Positions 47,430-59,096 of a DNA stretch of 64,000 bases are shown piece by piece (within the stretch, counting starts at the first letter, position 1; every line of letters starts with the position of its first letter). The stretch is from Cryptomeria japonica (lineage: Eukaryota > Streptophyta > Pinopsida > Cupressales > Cupressaceae). A program made the position numbers and the translations under genes. Below the pieces are notes generated by a model, which did not search any database, was not told the DNA's origin, and was given only the letters and a program-made list of their open reading frames with translations. The stretch lies in assembly GCF_030272615.1 (NCBI RefSeq), contig NC_081414.1:662358438-662422437 (forward strand), written 5' to 3'.

Positions 47430-47793
47430 TCTCCTCTCCTAACAAATCATCCACTTCTATCATATTCTTATGTTGTCCATTTGAGGATGAAAACCCTCCA
47501 TCATGCCCTCATAATGCCCAAATAATCCCACACTTAATCGTTATCATCCAATACATCCCTCTATCAAGCATTATCCAATCTTGTTGTAGTGGAGAGCAAT
47601 CCACGTATCATCCATCTAAGGAGCAAATCAAGTGGATCATGTTGGCGCCTCTACTTCATCAAGCTCAATCCGAGGAACAAGTGAATATTTGTGAAGGTAT
47701 AATGGTATTTAATCTTGTTCTTGATATGTTTGCATGTTTCATGGATTGAATTAACCATTATCCCTCACCTTAATTTTCCCTTGGTTCAAGTTG

Positions 47794-50013
47794 TTTCAAA
47801 GAAAATTGAAAAAAGAAATCATGCCCCAATAGATCAAGGGATGGAGGTAGGATGCCCCCTTGAGAGATTGTTTGTATGTGAAAAGAATGATTGGTCTCTT
47901 GAAAGAAGAGAAGAATGTTAGATGAAAGATGAAATATGATGAAAGATCAAAAGGTTAGTAAGAAACAAAAAGTGGATGATGAACAATTAGTAATGATGAA
48001 GCCTTGCTTTCATAAGTGCGCCTTACTTTTAGAGAGCTTTATTTAATGTAGCAAATGGACACATCACATTGTGACATATAAGGTTAGAGCGATAGTGTGA
48101 TCCCTTTGCAGGAAAACAATCATATTATAGACAAGGAATGTTCAAATCCATTCTAAAATTTTGGGTGTGCATGTCAAGGGTTGTGGTATGTGTGATAGTC
48201 ACAAAGTGAGCGTACCAACATAGACACCCAAAACACACTCATTTCAGAAGGTCATGAAAACATCCCATAAACAGAAGACAAAAACAAAAAAGATAATGAA
48301 CCATCCCTACCACCCTTATCACTTGTGGATATCCTCAAGTAGCATAGGAACACGATCAAAGATAAATCAATGAATGATAAGACTCCCTAGACCAAGTGAG
48401 TCAATGACCATTCTGATCTTGTTGTCAAAGTTTGATAGGTTATGTTTGATAGGATGATCATGATGTCTGGTTTCAGGAAAGATGTACCTTGTTTAAGACG
48501 GACAGTCTGATTTCAAGTATACAACACCTTGTATAAGACACATGATAGTTGATAGAGGATTGATAATGTTGATTGATTGATTGATGTGACAAGCCGATCT
48601 ATTTGATTGTTGATTTGATTGATAAGTTGTATGTTGTTGCATGATTTGATAAGCGCAATGTTTTACAGGTTTTTCGTCTATGTCTACTCAAATGTCTATC
48701 TGTTGCAAAGGATAAGTTTATTGATGGAATGAAAAATGATTGTTTTTGGGTTTTTGATTGTTTGAAATTTTTAGGGTTTTGTGGTTATTTTATTTTTTTG
48801 GAGATTTCTTCAAGACGTTTTCTAAACATTTTTGGGTTTTATTTTTTTTAGGACATTATGTGGATGTTTTTAATGCTTTTTCAGGACATTTTGCAATGTT
48901 TTTGGTCTTCTTTTAAGACATTTTGCGATGTTTTTGGATTTTTTCAAGACATTTTGCAATGTTTTTGGATTATTTTTCAAGACAATTTGCTATTTTTTAG
49001 GGATTTTTTTTTTCTAGGATGTTTTGCAATGTTTTTGGAATTTTTTTAGGATATTTTGCTATGTAAATGTTGGATTTGCCAATCTCGTTGTGAGGAGGAC
49101 TCCATCTATCAATCATGGTAAAATAATTGCCCCCAGTGTCTAACAAGGTAGGGACATGATGGATGGATGAATGGATTGGTGGAATGAAAGTGGATAGAGG
49201 AAAGATAGTGGAAATTTATAATGGCATCAGAGCTATTTCGGTTGCCAAAGACTATCCAACGATGGGATAATGTGTTTTTATTGAGCTAAGGGATTGGACA
49301 TGAAAAGATAAGGTGAAAGCATGGTGCATTTGGTGGCATGTGTTCCTCAAGAATGGACATGTCATGAGGTTTTTGAAACCATGGTATTTTTTGCATTTTA
49401 CATCCTTATTCTATATCAAGATCAAGGGTGGATTAGGAGGATAATAATAGGCCATGTATATGATAAGCAACATAAAAAATGGATAAGGGATATGAATAGG
49501 ATGAGGGTGTGATAAGGGAACAAATATGGACAAAAGGGATGTACACAAGGTGAACCAAATAGGATTTGTGATGGTTTAGGAAGATCCTTAGCCTTGTCAA
49601 GATCAAAGGTGGAAAAGTCAATATAGATGTAGATAGGATAATGAATATGAGGAATGGATAATGAAGGACATGCTAGATAGGATGTGCTAGGATAACATAA
49701 CTTAACCTGCCCCCAAGGTTGGAATGCAAAAATATGAAGGATTATGCATGATGCATGTTTGTCAGGTTTTCATCATGGTACATGCCTAAGGTGCCTGTTT
49801 GCCAAGTTTTCACCAGTGGACGAATTATTTCTCTTTACTACTTTTTATGGAAGACAATGGATGCATGATAGAACATGGAGAAAGGACTCAAGAGTCTTGT
49901 TGTTTGGATGATACCCTTGAAAAATGTGTTGTAATAGACTATGGCTATGAAGGTATGCTCAAAGACATTGGTAGGATAATGAAATGGATGATTGGATGAA
50001 ATGGGATAGGGAT
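47794..50013 (-). other. G3 internal non-coding half
   Basis: Reverse of G1 22.0-22.5 and 28.8-30.5 kb. It includes the segment with CAATCTCTCAAGGGGGCAT (minus, near 47855), a 'gaaaccagac' module near 48455-48545, and a T-rich (plus strand) tandem of about 45 bp at 48860-49060 containing 'gacattttgcaatgtttttgg'. 49.1-50.0 kb has no motif. No reliable ORF. Confidence 0.55.
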
Positions 50014-52659
50014 TTATGGAAAGGATTGGATAAGAGGGATGAAAGGGTGGAAAAGAGGTGTTGGATAATGGATTCGATGTTGGAAGACTTGTGCATGAGT
50101 GGAGGAAAATGCTAGCAAGACCAACATTGGCACACACCTTGAGAGGTGGTGGAGTGATGGAGGAAAAGTGAGTTTTGGATTTTGCGATTTTAATGGGGGA
50201 ATGACTATGGATTTTGGGACATAAGGATCCAAAATGGATTTGAAATGAGGGAGATGATTAAAAGGAGGGATATCAATTTTGGAATTTGATTTTTCTTTAG
50301 GATGTTGTTCTTCGAGGAACCACTTGGGAATCCACATAGTTTTTTACTTTTCTTTCTTTTGTAGTTTGTTAGAACACATTGCTTCTACAAGTCACTTAGG
50401 AATCCATATGGCTTTTGAGTTTTCTTTCTTTTTCTTCATGGGCCTTTGTGGCCTATGAGATATCTCTTTTTCTTTTTCTTTTTGGATCATATTATGCTTT
50501 TTTCTTTTCACATGTCGATTAGATGGGACATGTTGATCCTTAAATATATGTGGATTGTTAGACTTATGGATTTTATGCTTAGCATCCAAATTGCATTTAA
50601 AGGGGATGAAATTTACTGATGGATAGGAATGATATGAAGGTCTTTTGGATGTATGGAAGGCTCTTAAAGATGTGTGCCTTTGTTGATCCTGAATAGGGAA
50701 TTGAGGGATATAAGGACCTAAAATGGATGGAAGGGATGGAGGCTTGATTTTGGGATATGAGGACCTAAAATGGATTTAGAGGATGAGGAATATGCATGTT
50801 TGGACTTAGATGGATGGATGTGGGATTTAGCAGGGGTATCAACGTCTTGAGAGTGAGCTATGTAGCCAAGGCCATGACCATCAAGATTTATTTTTATATA
50901 GAGGGATTCTAATATACCTTGTTCATGTAGGCATATGCCTTGATAATGCATGCTTTGACAAATATTTTTACCAGTTGGATATTTGTTACTTTTAAAATAA
51001 GATTTGAGTCCATTTTGAGGTGGATATAGTATGGAATAAATGATAGGCTCATGGAGTAAACTAGATCAGATGAAGGTGGAGGAATCCATTTGATATGTAA
51101 GGGGTTCATAGACAACTTGTGGAGAGGTGTTGGGATCATGAGGGAGACTAGGAGGATCGATGGGATGTTTGAGGGAGATGGAGGATCTTTTGGTAGACAT
51201 GAAGGATTAGGACATGGAGATGAAGGGATGGAAGGATCTTGATAGGGATCTAAAGGGATGATGGGATCTTGTGGTAGATATGAAGGTGAAGGGATACTTT
51301 GATCTGACTTGGAAAGAGATTATTAGATTCCATTGTAAGGATGTGTTTCTCCTGATTTTGAATGGAATCATTAGGAAGGATGGAAGGGATGTCATGATAT
51401 TTCTTAGGAAGCAAAGTGTCAAAAAGACTTGAAAGGACGATGTATTTTTAAGGTAAAAAGGGATCATCTTGGATAGGATGGTCAAGGACACTGGGATCAT
51501 CAAAGGAAAGAAGATCTTGCTCAGACATTGGATGCAATGAGAAAACTTAAAGATGTTGATCTTGATCTATTTTAGGGCTTATTTCTTTGTTTTCTGGATC
51601 ATTCTCTTGACATGGGGTATGATTTTCAATATGCATGGGGGATTCTAAGTAGGAATCAATGTTTTGACACGAGGGAAATGGACTTTGCATGGGACTCTCT
51701 GAAATGGGATCATATGGTTGCATTGGGTCTTGCATTTTTTAAGCATGGAAGGGTCTTGCTCATGAATTTAATTAGCTTAAAAACCTATTGTAGGTAGCCC
51801 TTGGGTGGTTGCATCATTGGATGGAGATAGTGTGGATTGCTCTTGTGAAACTTTACAAGACAAGGAAATGGTGGGAGATATGGAGGCTACTTGAGAGTCA
51901 ATATCTTGACGGGGAGATAAGAGATTGCTAGAAATGGGCAAATGATCGTGTTCAAAAATAGTCTCCTATGTACAACCTAGTTGTTGAAGCAAACTATCGA
52001 GAAGTTGAGGTTGGCGTTTTCGCTGCTTGGGTGTTCTTATTTGTGATATCACTTCGAAGTTTTTATGTTGCAAGGTATTTGTTGATTGACCTTGTTGCAT
52101 GACTAGTGACACATTGACTACATTTGGTTGATGTCTAAAGGGTGGTGTGTTTGTAACTACGCTTGTGTTTGTTTGGGACACCCTTTATGGTGTATTTGAG
52201 GACATAAGAGGATATTTACTGACTTTGTGATGTGACCGAAGGCAAAATTGTTTGTGTAATCATATGTGATCTTGGTAGGGATTGACTTGTTTGCACAATT
52301 ACTTATGGAACTGGGGGTTGTGTAGTTGCTTGAGGAACACTTGGTTTCATCAAAAGAAAAATCAGTTCAACATTTGGTGGTGGCCCCTGTTGAATTATAG
52401 CAAAATCTAGTTGTGTTAGGCTGAAATTTTTTTGATTCGAGATATTATTGAATCAAGTTTGATATGAGAGTTGGTCCAATGAGGCTTGATTTGGGACTTG
52501 ATTGAACGAGGTTTGATTTGTGTTCATTTTTTGAAATTGGTTTCTCATGTTTATTTGTGAGAGGAGAGTTGGTATGTCTAATTTTGCAATGAGAGCTTGT
52601 ACGTCAACTGCCTCTAAGTTTGTATTTGGACCTTTAAATTTTTTAAAGAGTTTGGACAC
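50014..52659 (-). pseudogene. G3 gag-like Gln/Asn/Pro-rich region
   Basis: Minus-strand open blocks (52659-52453, 52181-51966, 51735-51547, 51503-51207, 50951-50718, 50589-50392, 50337-50014) parallel the G1 region in order: NQTSFNQ-type repeats first, then SPFPSCQNIDSY and CQENDPENKEISPKIDQDQ, then SLPSILGPYIP, a Lys-rich segment, and two MWIP/IWIPK motifs flanking VEAMCSNKLQKKEK, ending HYPTPLFHPFIPL. The G1 counterparts are SSSQNVETFQ, CQEDNPKSKEMSPKINQDQ, SLPSILGPYIS, MWIPMSSIEAICS and YPMPIFHPFILP. The product is unknown. An extra segment at the start (KFKGPNTNLEAVDVQALIAK) is ordinary in composition. Frameshifts and stops make it dead. Confidence 0.6.
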
Positions 52660-52953
52660 TGTTATCCCTATTTTTTATTATGATACAAAAACTAGATAAC
52701 CCCTACGAATTTTTGTTCTAATTCATAATTTAACTCTCTAAGTTTGTTTTCCAAGGCAAATTTTCGTCTCATTGGTCTTACTAGGATCTTCATGGTTGTT
52801 CCCTGATCCTAGTTCAAGTTGTTAATTCAAAAAATTAACTCAAAGTTGTCTTTTTAAGTTTGTTTTAAAAGTGGTGCAATGTTGGAGTAAAACTCTGATA
52901 CTACACTAGCTTTGGTCTTTTTGGTGTACCTATGTGTTGAAATGTACCCAAAA

Positions 52954-54028
52954 GGTGTACTTCAAGGTTGTAAACCCGAAATACACATCTTGGTGTACTT
53001 TGGGTTTACAATCTTGAAATACACCATTTAATTCTCATAATTGAGCATTTATTAGCTAAGTCTTTGAAATCATTTTGATTTCTTCTTGCTTTTATATCTT
53101 CTTTGTTTTTTTTTTGGTCATTTTGCTTTCCATTATTGTCTTGTACACCCCAACTCTGAACGAGTTTTGAAGATCTTTGAGCCGAGGTTGATTTGCAAGA
53201 TTTATTTTCGGGTATGTTTTATTTCCTTCTCTCTTTTTGTAATTAGGTTTTTGCATGTTTTGTTCCTTACTCAACCCGATTGTATGATCTTTCTTCCCCG
53301 AACATCGCTTTTGTTTACGAAACATCTCTCTTGGTGGATGTCGGGACTACACTCCCATCATACATGGAGTTCTTTTTTTGTAGTGTATGGCGAGTTCATA
53401 GCCCCCAACATATATCGTATGCATATACCAAAAACCCACTGTTTGGTGGATGTTGATGGCATAGCCCCAACATACACCAAATCCCACCATTTGGTATATG
53501 TTGAAGCTATGTCCCTAACATATACTAAGAATCTAAGTCACTAATTTGGGTGTAAGGTAGGGTTACGACCCCAACTTACACCATCTTTCCCTTTGGGTGT
53601 AAGTCAAGGTCATAACACCACCTTACACCAACACCAATGCATAATGAAATAGTGTTGTCTATGGTGTATATCGGGATTGTACACCTAATCTACACCAAGT
53701 CTTTCCTTCATGGTGTATATCAGGGTTACGACCCCGACATGCACCAAAACCAAAATCATTTTACTTTGTTGTTTACTATGGTGTGAATCGGGTTTGTAAA
53801 CCCGATCTACACCACTTTTTTGTATGAACCTTCCAAAGTGTAGATTGGGTTTACAAACCCAAGTTGCACCATTGTGGTTTGCCATATTTTCCCAAATGCA
53901 AACCATACTTGTAAGTCTAAGATTCACTTCTTGATCCACACCTATTTTAGGTGTAAATCAGGTTTGTAAACTCGATTTGCACCAAGTGCACACACATGTA
54001 AATCGGGGTTACAAACTCGATTTACACC
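52954..54028. repeat. Array of ~15 palindromic 34 bp hairpin units
   Basis: Units of the type GGTGTAAATCGGGTTT, two-base loop, then AAACCCGATTTACACC. Approximate positions: 52954-52987, 52992-53025, 53333-53365, 53383-53413, 53442-53481, 53491-53528, 53548-53582, 53596-53629, 53663-53696, 53712-53745, 53780-53813, 53837-53870, 53894-53927 (weak), 53950-53983 and 53996-54028. Thirteen of them run from 53333 on with 46-68 bp spacing, roughly alternating short and long, so a dimer of about 110 bp. Linkers are not alike. Left and right arms change together between units (GGTGTAAG with CTTACACC; GGTGGATGTTG with CAACATACACC; GTATATGTT with AACATATAC). I know no transposon or RNA family of this form. 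Confidence 0.8.
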
Positions 54029-54796
54029 CAAAGGCAATTTTGTTCCACCCAACGAATTAGGATTTTCGGAACCCTAATAAAGTGAATCTGATGAATTGAG
54101 CATGGTGATGTTCTCTTTTCAAATGATGTAGTTACAGTCACAGTCAGATGACAAAGTCATCTCCAAGCAAGAGAACCATGAAGTTTAAGTCATGTCTTCC
54201 CATCTTCATCCATGTCATCTAATATTGACAACATTAGAGACACAAAGATCGATCATATAGATCTTGAAGAATTTCTTAAAAGAGTGAAAGAGTCACTTGA
54301 ATATTAGAAAATGGAGGCAGTTATTAATCGTGGTATTCACTTAGTTGCAACTTTTCCAATGTCAACACAAAATCTTGAATTTATGTTAGCATTAGCCAAC
54401 AGGTTTGATCCAACAAGCAGATTTGTCAAGGTTGCAAAAGGAAAGAACACTCTCATTAAATTAGATGAGGACTTCTTTGATACATTTTCAAATGTCTAAA
54501 CATTGATCAATATGCCAATATTGGCATGCAGTCAACTCAGACGTATTATGACAATTATTCAAACAAGTGCTGGAGGAATATCAATGACACTTGGTTGAAG
54601 ACCCCGAAGGGATACTATTGCAAGATGGCCTAAGACTATTCATCGAAGTGACTTTATTTAGGAGGTAAATGATTTGATTACTCTTTTTAGTAGGGTGAAA
54701 GGGATTTGTGTTTCATATACATATCATGAATGGATGTATCGATACATCCATATCATCCGAAAAAATAAGAAAAAAGATCTTTTGGGGTAAACAAAT

Positions 54797-55291
54797 TGTG
54801 AGACATGGACCAACTCTGATACCATGTGAGGATTTGCCAAGATCAAGAGGCAATGGAAAGCACAAATAAGAGAGACAAAATATATGATAGAAATAAACTG
54901 TATTCTATCAAGATGAAAATACTGATCAACTAGATCATCAATCGTTGTTACATACAATGAATATGAGCCTGCTTATATAGGCAAGGCTATATGGATATGT
55001 GAGCACACTAACATGACATGTGGCTCAATAAGAAACAAAGGGTAGGTAGGAAATAGGTGTGGGTAGGTAGGAGAAACAATATAATATTTCACATGAGGTG
55101 GATCACCCACTGAATGTAGAGTGTAACAACAAGATCACACCATAAAAGGTGGAAATTCTCCTACACACACTATCCCAATGTGGCACAAACACCCAAGTGT
55201 CTCATACCCAAACTACTATGAAATGCATATACCTAAGTAAACTTAAGTAAGGTGTAATAATATCCAAGATGAATAATTATTTACACCAACA
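54797..55291 (-). repeat. C2 3' LTR
   Basis: Minus strand TGTTGGTGTAAATAATTATT to CTCACA. Its end includes a copy of the primer-site word (plus ACTCTGATACCA at 54813-54824), which shows that the extension at the LTR edge was copied during reverse transcription. Confidence 0.85.
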
Positions 55292-55300
55292 CCCCCCTTT
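55292..55300 (-). promoter_or_regulatory. C2 polypurine tract
   Basis: Minus strand AAAGGGGGG directly before the 3' LTR. Further G-runs of similar kind occur upstream (minus) near 55470, 55560 and 55590. Confidence 0.75.
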
Positions 55301-55634
55301 AAGTGCAACTTAGGGGAATGCACTTAATTCTACAATGCAACTAAGAAATGCAAGATGGGTCCCGGCTACAAGGCCATGTTAGGTACCCAGGTACAAATGC
55401 AAATGCATTCAAACCAATGCAATGAAATCTCTCACAAAGTGGTGAAAGAGAGAAAAACCCAATAGGAAAAAACCCTCCCCCAAAAGAGAGATGAAAACTA
55501 GATACAAAGAACTCTCATAGAAGTATGTGAAGGACAAAACCCCATGTGAGGAAAAAGTCCCCCCCATATGAGAGAAGAAGAAGAGAGACTAGGAAGCCCC
55601 CCCTCAATCTGGAATCTACACCAATGATAGAAGC

Positions 55635-57734
55635 TCAAAGATGAATGAAGAAACTACTCCATGAACTTCGAACCACGTTCCTCCCCTTAGAAAGAAACAA
55701 AACTAAAGGTGTATCCAAAAAATCTCCCCAACCATGAAAGGAAGATGTAGGAAAAATACTCATGATGAAAGGAATCTCTAAAAACTGCTCAAGTGTCCCC
55801 ATGTCGATGCTAAAGGTTACCCCCTCCAAAGGTGGTAAACTGTGCCACACTGCTGAAAAAGGCACTCCAAGATCTAGTGGAGATGAATGTAGAACAATGT
55901 CCAAAGACTCATATGTCTCCTCAAAAGATAAAGAGACCTCCTCCAAGTGTTGTACAAAAGTATCCACAATCATGTCAACCTCTAAAGATTGATCATGTAG
56001 AGAATGCACAAGAGGGTCAGAGTGATCCCTCACAACAATCAAAGAAGGGTCATCTTCATCAAAGAGAAGATGAATGTCATCAATGGTGTCTCCCAAATCT
56101 GCAATGTAGGAGTCCACAAACAAACCTGTAATGTCTGTCAAGTAGGCATCCCAATCAACTGAAGCTGGAAGACATGAAATTTCCTACTGCACTGAATGAT
56201 AAGAAGGCAAAACTGTCGCACTAGCTAAATCATCAAGTGCAATAGGTGGTGTGATATCAATAGAAGGAGATGAAATGCAAGGCTCAAGAATGGGGTCACA
56301 TGCGAGAATCCCCAAGTTCAAATGCCCAAAGTTCTCCTCAAAATCTGAATCATCAACATACGAAGAATCAACCTCATTGATAGGACCAAAATGTGAAAAA
56401 GAGTACAACCAAGATGCATGATCAACCACCCCAGTCGCAATGATAGCTCCACTCTCCAAGTCTCTAATGATAACTGAATCAGGTGTGAACTCCATAGTTT
56501 TCCTAGTTGCCCCATGTGTGATTTGATAGATGGAAAGAAGATTATTTATCAAGTGGGGTACACACAACACATCATTGAAGGAGTTATCCCCAATGGCAAT
56601 AGATCCTTTCCCAATCACATTCGTGTATGTATGATTGCCCATCAAAATCCGTGGCATGTGGCAAGGCTCAAATGTAAAAAACATAGACTGCGAAGATGCC
56701 ATATGATGAGAAGCCCCTGAATCTAGAAGCCATCTCCCTGAATCATGACTTGTAGTAGCACAAAGAACTTGTCCCTTTCCTTTATCTGTCCCAAAAGAGT
56801 GATCCTTTCCTTTATCCTTGGAAGAAGAAGCCGATGTAGACATTCTAAAAGGTAGGTTGATTCTATTCTTCTCAAGAAGATTCTTCAACTCATCAATATC
56901 CTTCTTATAACAATGATGTTCATCATGTCCTGACTTCTTGCAATATCCACAAAAAAGATTATCCTTATATGATTTCCTCTTAGGTGAGAATGGTGAATCA
57001 CCTTGTTGTGGAGAGGAAGATTATGCTCCATCTTGTTGTGGTTTAGACTTAGGTTGCTTTTGATTCTTGCCTTTTCCTTGATTACTTTGATTCCCTTTGT
57101 TAGCCACCAAAGCTTGTGACTTTGAAGATTTGAGAATCCCCATCATAGTCAACTTAGATTGCTCAAGTATCAACATCTCTGTGAATGAATCAAATGAGGG
57201 ACAAGTGTATGAGGAACCTTGAGCTAACCTATGGTTGTGAAAGCTAGATACAAAGGCTACATACTCTGAAGGAAGCTTGTCCAACAAGTTATAAACCAAT
57301 TGAGCATCCTTTTTGTCAATTCTACAATCCTTTAGCTTTACTCTTAGCTCAGTTGCTTTTGTGATATAATCTTGGATTGTATCAAAATCATTGGGATCCA
57401 AAGTTGTGAGTTCACTATCAAGCTTGTAGCCCTTAATCTCATCAACTTGACCATACAATTTATTAAAAATATCCCAAGCCTCTTTGATTGTTGTACACTT
57501 ATCAATGTGAAAAATGAGGTCATCTGATACATACTTTCTAAGAGTTCCAAGTGCCATAGCATTCTTAGTAAGCCATTCAATTTGAGCATTAGGATCAGCC
57601 TTAGGATTAGGTGGTGTTGTAATAGTTTCATTTACATAATGAATGAGTCCTTTTTCCATTAGTTTACTCCATGCCTTAATTTTCCATGATGCATAATTAT
57701 GAGGAATTAAAAGTGGAAATTTAGGAGAACCCAT
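55635..57734 (-). pseudogene. C2 gag-knuckle-protease-acidic tail polyprotein (700 codons, two stops)
   Basis: From ATG 57734 (MGSPKFPLLIPHNYASWK), all in one frame to 55635, broken by TAA at 57018-57020 and TAG at 56184-56186. Gag core: GLIHYVNETITTPPNPKAD, IKEAWDIFNKLYGQVDEIKG, LVYNLLDKLPSEYVAFVSSF. Knuckle CGYCKKSGHDEHHC (CX2CX4HX4C, intact) at about 56950. Protease: WLLDSGASHHMASS (DSGA intact), then FNDVLCVPHLINNLLSIYQI. Where gag-pre-integrase and integrase should follow, the frame instead enters an acidic, hydrophobic region rich in Asp, Glu, Ser and Leu (DSSYVDDSDFEENF, LGDTIDDIHLLFDEDDPS, VDTFVQHLEEVSLSFEE), ending SSWSSFFIHL. I do not recognise this tail. An upstream in-frame ATG at 57809 is less likely as the start. 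Confidence 0.75.
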
Positions 57735-58562
57735 AGCACCAAAATGAAAAAACACAAGATAGAGAGAGGCACAATCACACAAGACACCCCCCCCCCCCAA
57801 AATACTCAATCAAGAAATCCCCCCCAAAATGGTGACTTTGGCACTTTATACTTAGTGTGTATACAATGGGCCACTTGCAAAACAAGGCAAAGTGGACTTC
57901 TGATTTCAATTTACAACTTCTCAAAATGAGATCTAAGAGACTTCAACAAATACTGCTAGTGATCTAAACTGAGATCCAAGCAAAATGCAAGTACCAAATA
58001 TGCTAAAAATGGCCAAATACTGAAAGTATGGTTTCTACTTAAAATCACTGCAAACAGATGGCAGATTATGAAAGTAGATGAAAAAATATGCACTTTCAAA
58101 AAAAATGGCACCTAAAAAGGAGTCCATATGAGCCCAAACGAAGCCTCCAAAGTTGTAAAAATCGGGGTTTCACAATTTTTGAAAAACCTGTATCCGAAAA
58201 TCAGAAAACTCCTGCACCATTGTACAGATCACAAAATTCTACCCCAAAACAAAAAAAAAAATTCTCGAAAAAACAAGTCCAGATGAGTGAGATATCGCTA
58301 TTTGAAAAATGCCTGCAAAATTATAATTTTTGGAAAATTTTCGTCGCAACGTCAAACTTCAAATGCCTCTAGATTTGGCCTCCGAAGTCCGATTTGGATG
58401 AAACAAAAGGCAAAACTGACTTTATTGGACCTCCTCAATCCAATGATGACCTCAAATTTGACCCATCAAGCTTCAATAAAAACCTACAATAGAAAGATCC
58501 AAAATGCAAACCCCAAATAGCATCAAATTTCTCTCAATTAGCAAACCAATGACACTCTAATG
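57735..58562 (-). other. C2 leader
   Basis: Non-coding stretch between primer site and gag. It has a C12 tract (57787-57798, plus strand) and otherwise ordinary AT-rich sequence. Confidence 0.6.
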
Positions 58563-58630
58563 GCTCTGATACCATGTGAAAATTTGTCTAGCTCTGATAC
58601 CATGTGAGACATGGACCAACTCTGATACCA
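58563..58630 (-). repeat. Primer-binding site triplicated at the C2 LTR edge
   Basis: Plus-strand GCTCTGATACCATGTGA begins at 58563 and 58591, and ACTCTGATACCATGTGA at 58619: three units with a 28 bp period. The middle copy (58591-58602) abuts the LTR at 58603 and serves as the primer site (minus TGGTATCAGAGC). The third copy lies inside the LTR and is also in the 3' LTR; the first lies in the leader. Confidence 0.8.
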
Positions 58631-59096
58631 TGTGAGATTTTGCCAAGATTAAGAGGTAATGGAAAGCACAAATAAGAGAGACAAAATATATGATAGAAAT
58701 AAACTGTATTTTGTCAAGATGAAAATATTGATCAACTGGATCATCAATCGTTGTTACATACAATGAATATGAGCTTGCTTATATAGGAAAAGCTATATAG
58801 ATATGTGAGCACACTAACATAACATGTGGCTCAATAAGAAACAAGGGTAGGTAGGAAATAGGTGTGGGTAGGTAGGAGAAACAATATAATATTCCACATG
58901 AGGTGGATCACCCACTGAATGTAGAGTGTAACAACAAGATCACACCATAAAAGGTGGAAATTCTCCTACACACACTATCCCAATGTGGCACAAACACCCA
59001 AGTGTCTCATACCCAAACTACTATGAAATGCATGTACCTAAGTAAACTTAAGTAAGGTGTAATAATATCCAAGATGAATAATTATTTACACCAAAA
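58603..59096 (-). repeat. C2 5' LTR
   Basis: Collinear with the 3' LTR; its outer end reads CAAAA where the 3' LTR has CAACA, one change from the TG/CA rule. The CAAAT duplication follows. Confidence 0.85.

Larger units (their letters stand above)
34549..47788 (+). mobile_element. S1: solo LTR inserted in G3, split by G2
   Basis: Plus-strand LTR starting TGTAGACACCTAAAATT (34549) and ending GGTTCA (47788). It is flanked by AGTTG at 34544-34548 and 47789-47793. Without G2 it is 1195 bp (34549-35389 and 47435-47788), with no internal region, so it is a solo LTR left by recombination. A TATA element (TCTATAAATT) is at 35371-35380. G3 sequence resumes in register on both sides: the G1 leader text 'tttgaaacaacgtcg' equivalent is split exactly at this point. 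Confidence 0.75.
32218..52910 (-). mobile_element. G3: minus-strand sibling of G1, split by S1 and G2
   Basis: Read on the minus strand: gag-like region (52659-50014), A/T-rich repeats and the 'gaaaccagac' module (49.1-48.4 kb), the segment 47930-47794, a jump over the S1 insertion, 34548-34511 with a polypurine tract, then the 3' LTR starting TGTAGACACTT at 34510. Order and sequence parallel G1. No pol motifs. The left limit is uncertain; a possible LTR end TG at 32218 abuts R1. The right side is unresolved near 52.7-52.9 kb, where 'ctctgatacta' looks like a decayed primer site. No 5' LTR matching the 3' LTR was recognised. Confidence 0.6.
54797..59096 (-). mobile_element. C2: short Ty1/copia-type element with gag-protease only
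   Basis: 4300 bp with LTRs 54797-55291 (3') and 58603-59096 (5'), near identical over about 495 bp, and an exact target duplication CAAAT (54792-54796 and 59097-59101). Primer site, one long gag-protease frame and a polypurine tract are in place. Integrase, RT and RNase H are absent, so the element must have depended on a helper. Compare the class of non-autonomous gag-only LTR elements (TR-GAG). The intact outline and only two stops suggest a fairly young insertion. Confidence 0.85.

Noticed and set aside
52954-54028. CRISPR-like spacing of the hairpin array
   Set aside because: Repeats are diverged palindromes with variable linker length in a plant context, and there are no cas-like genes.
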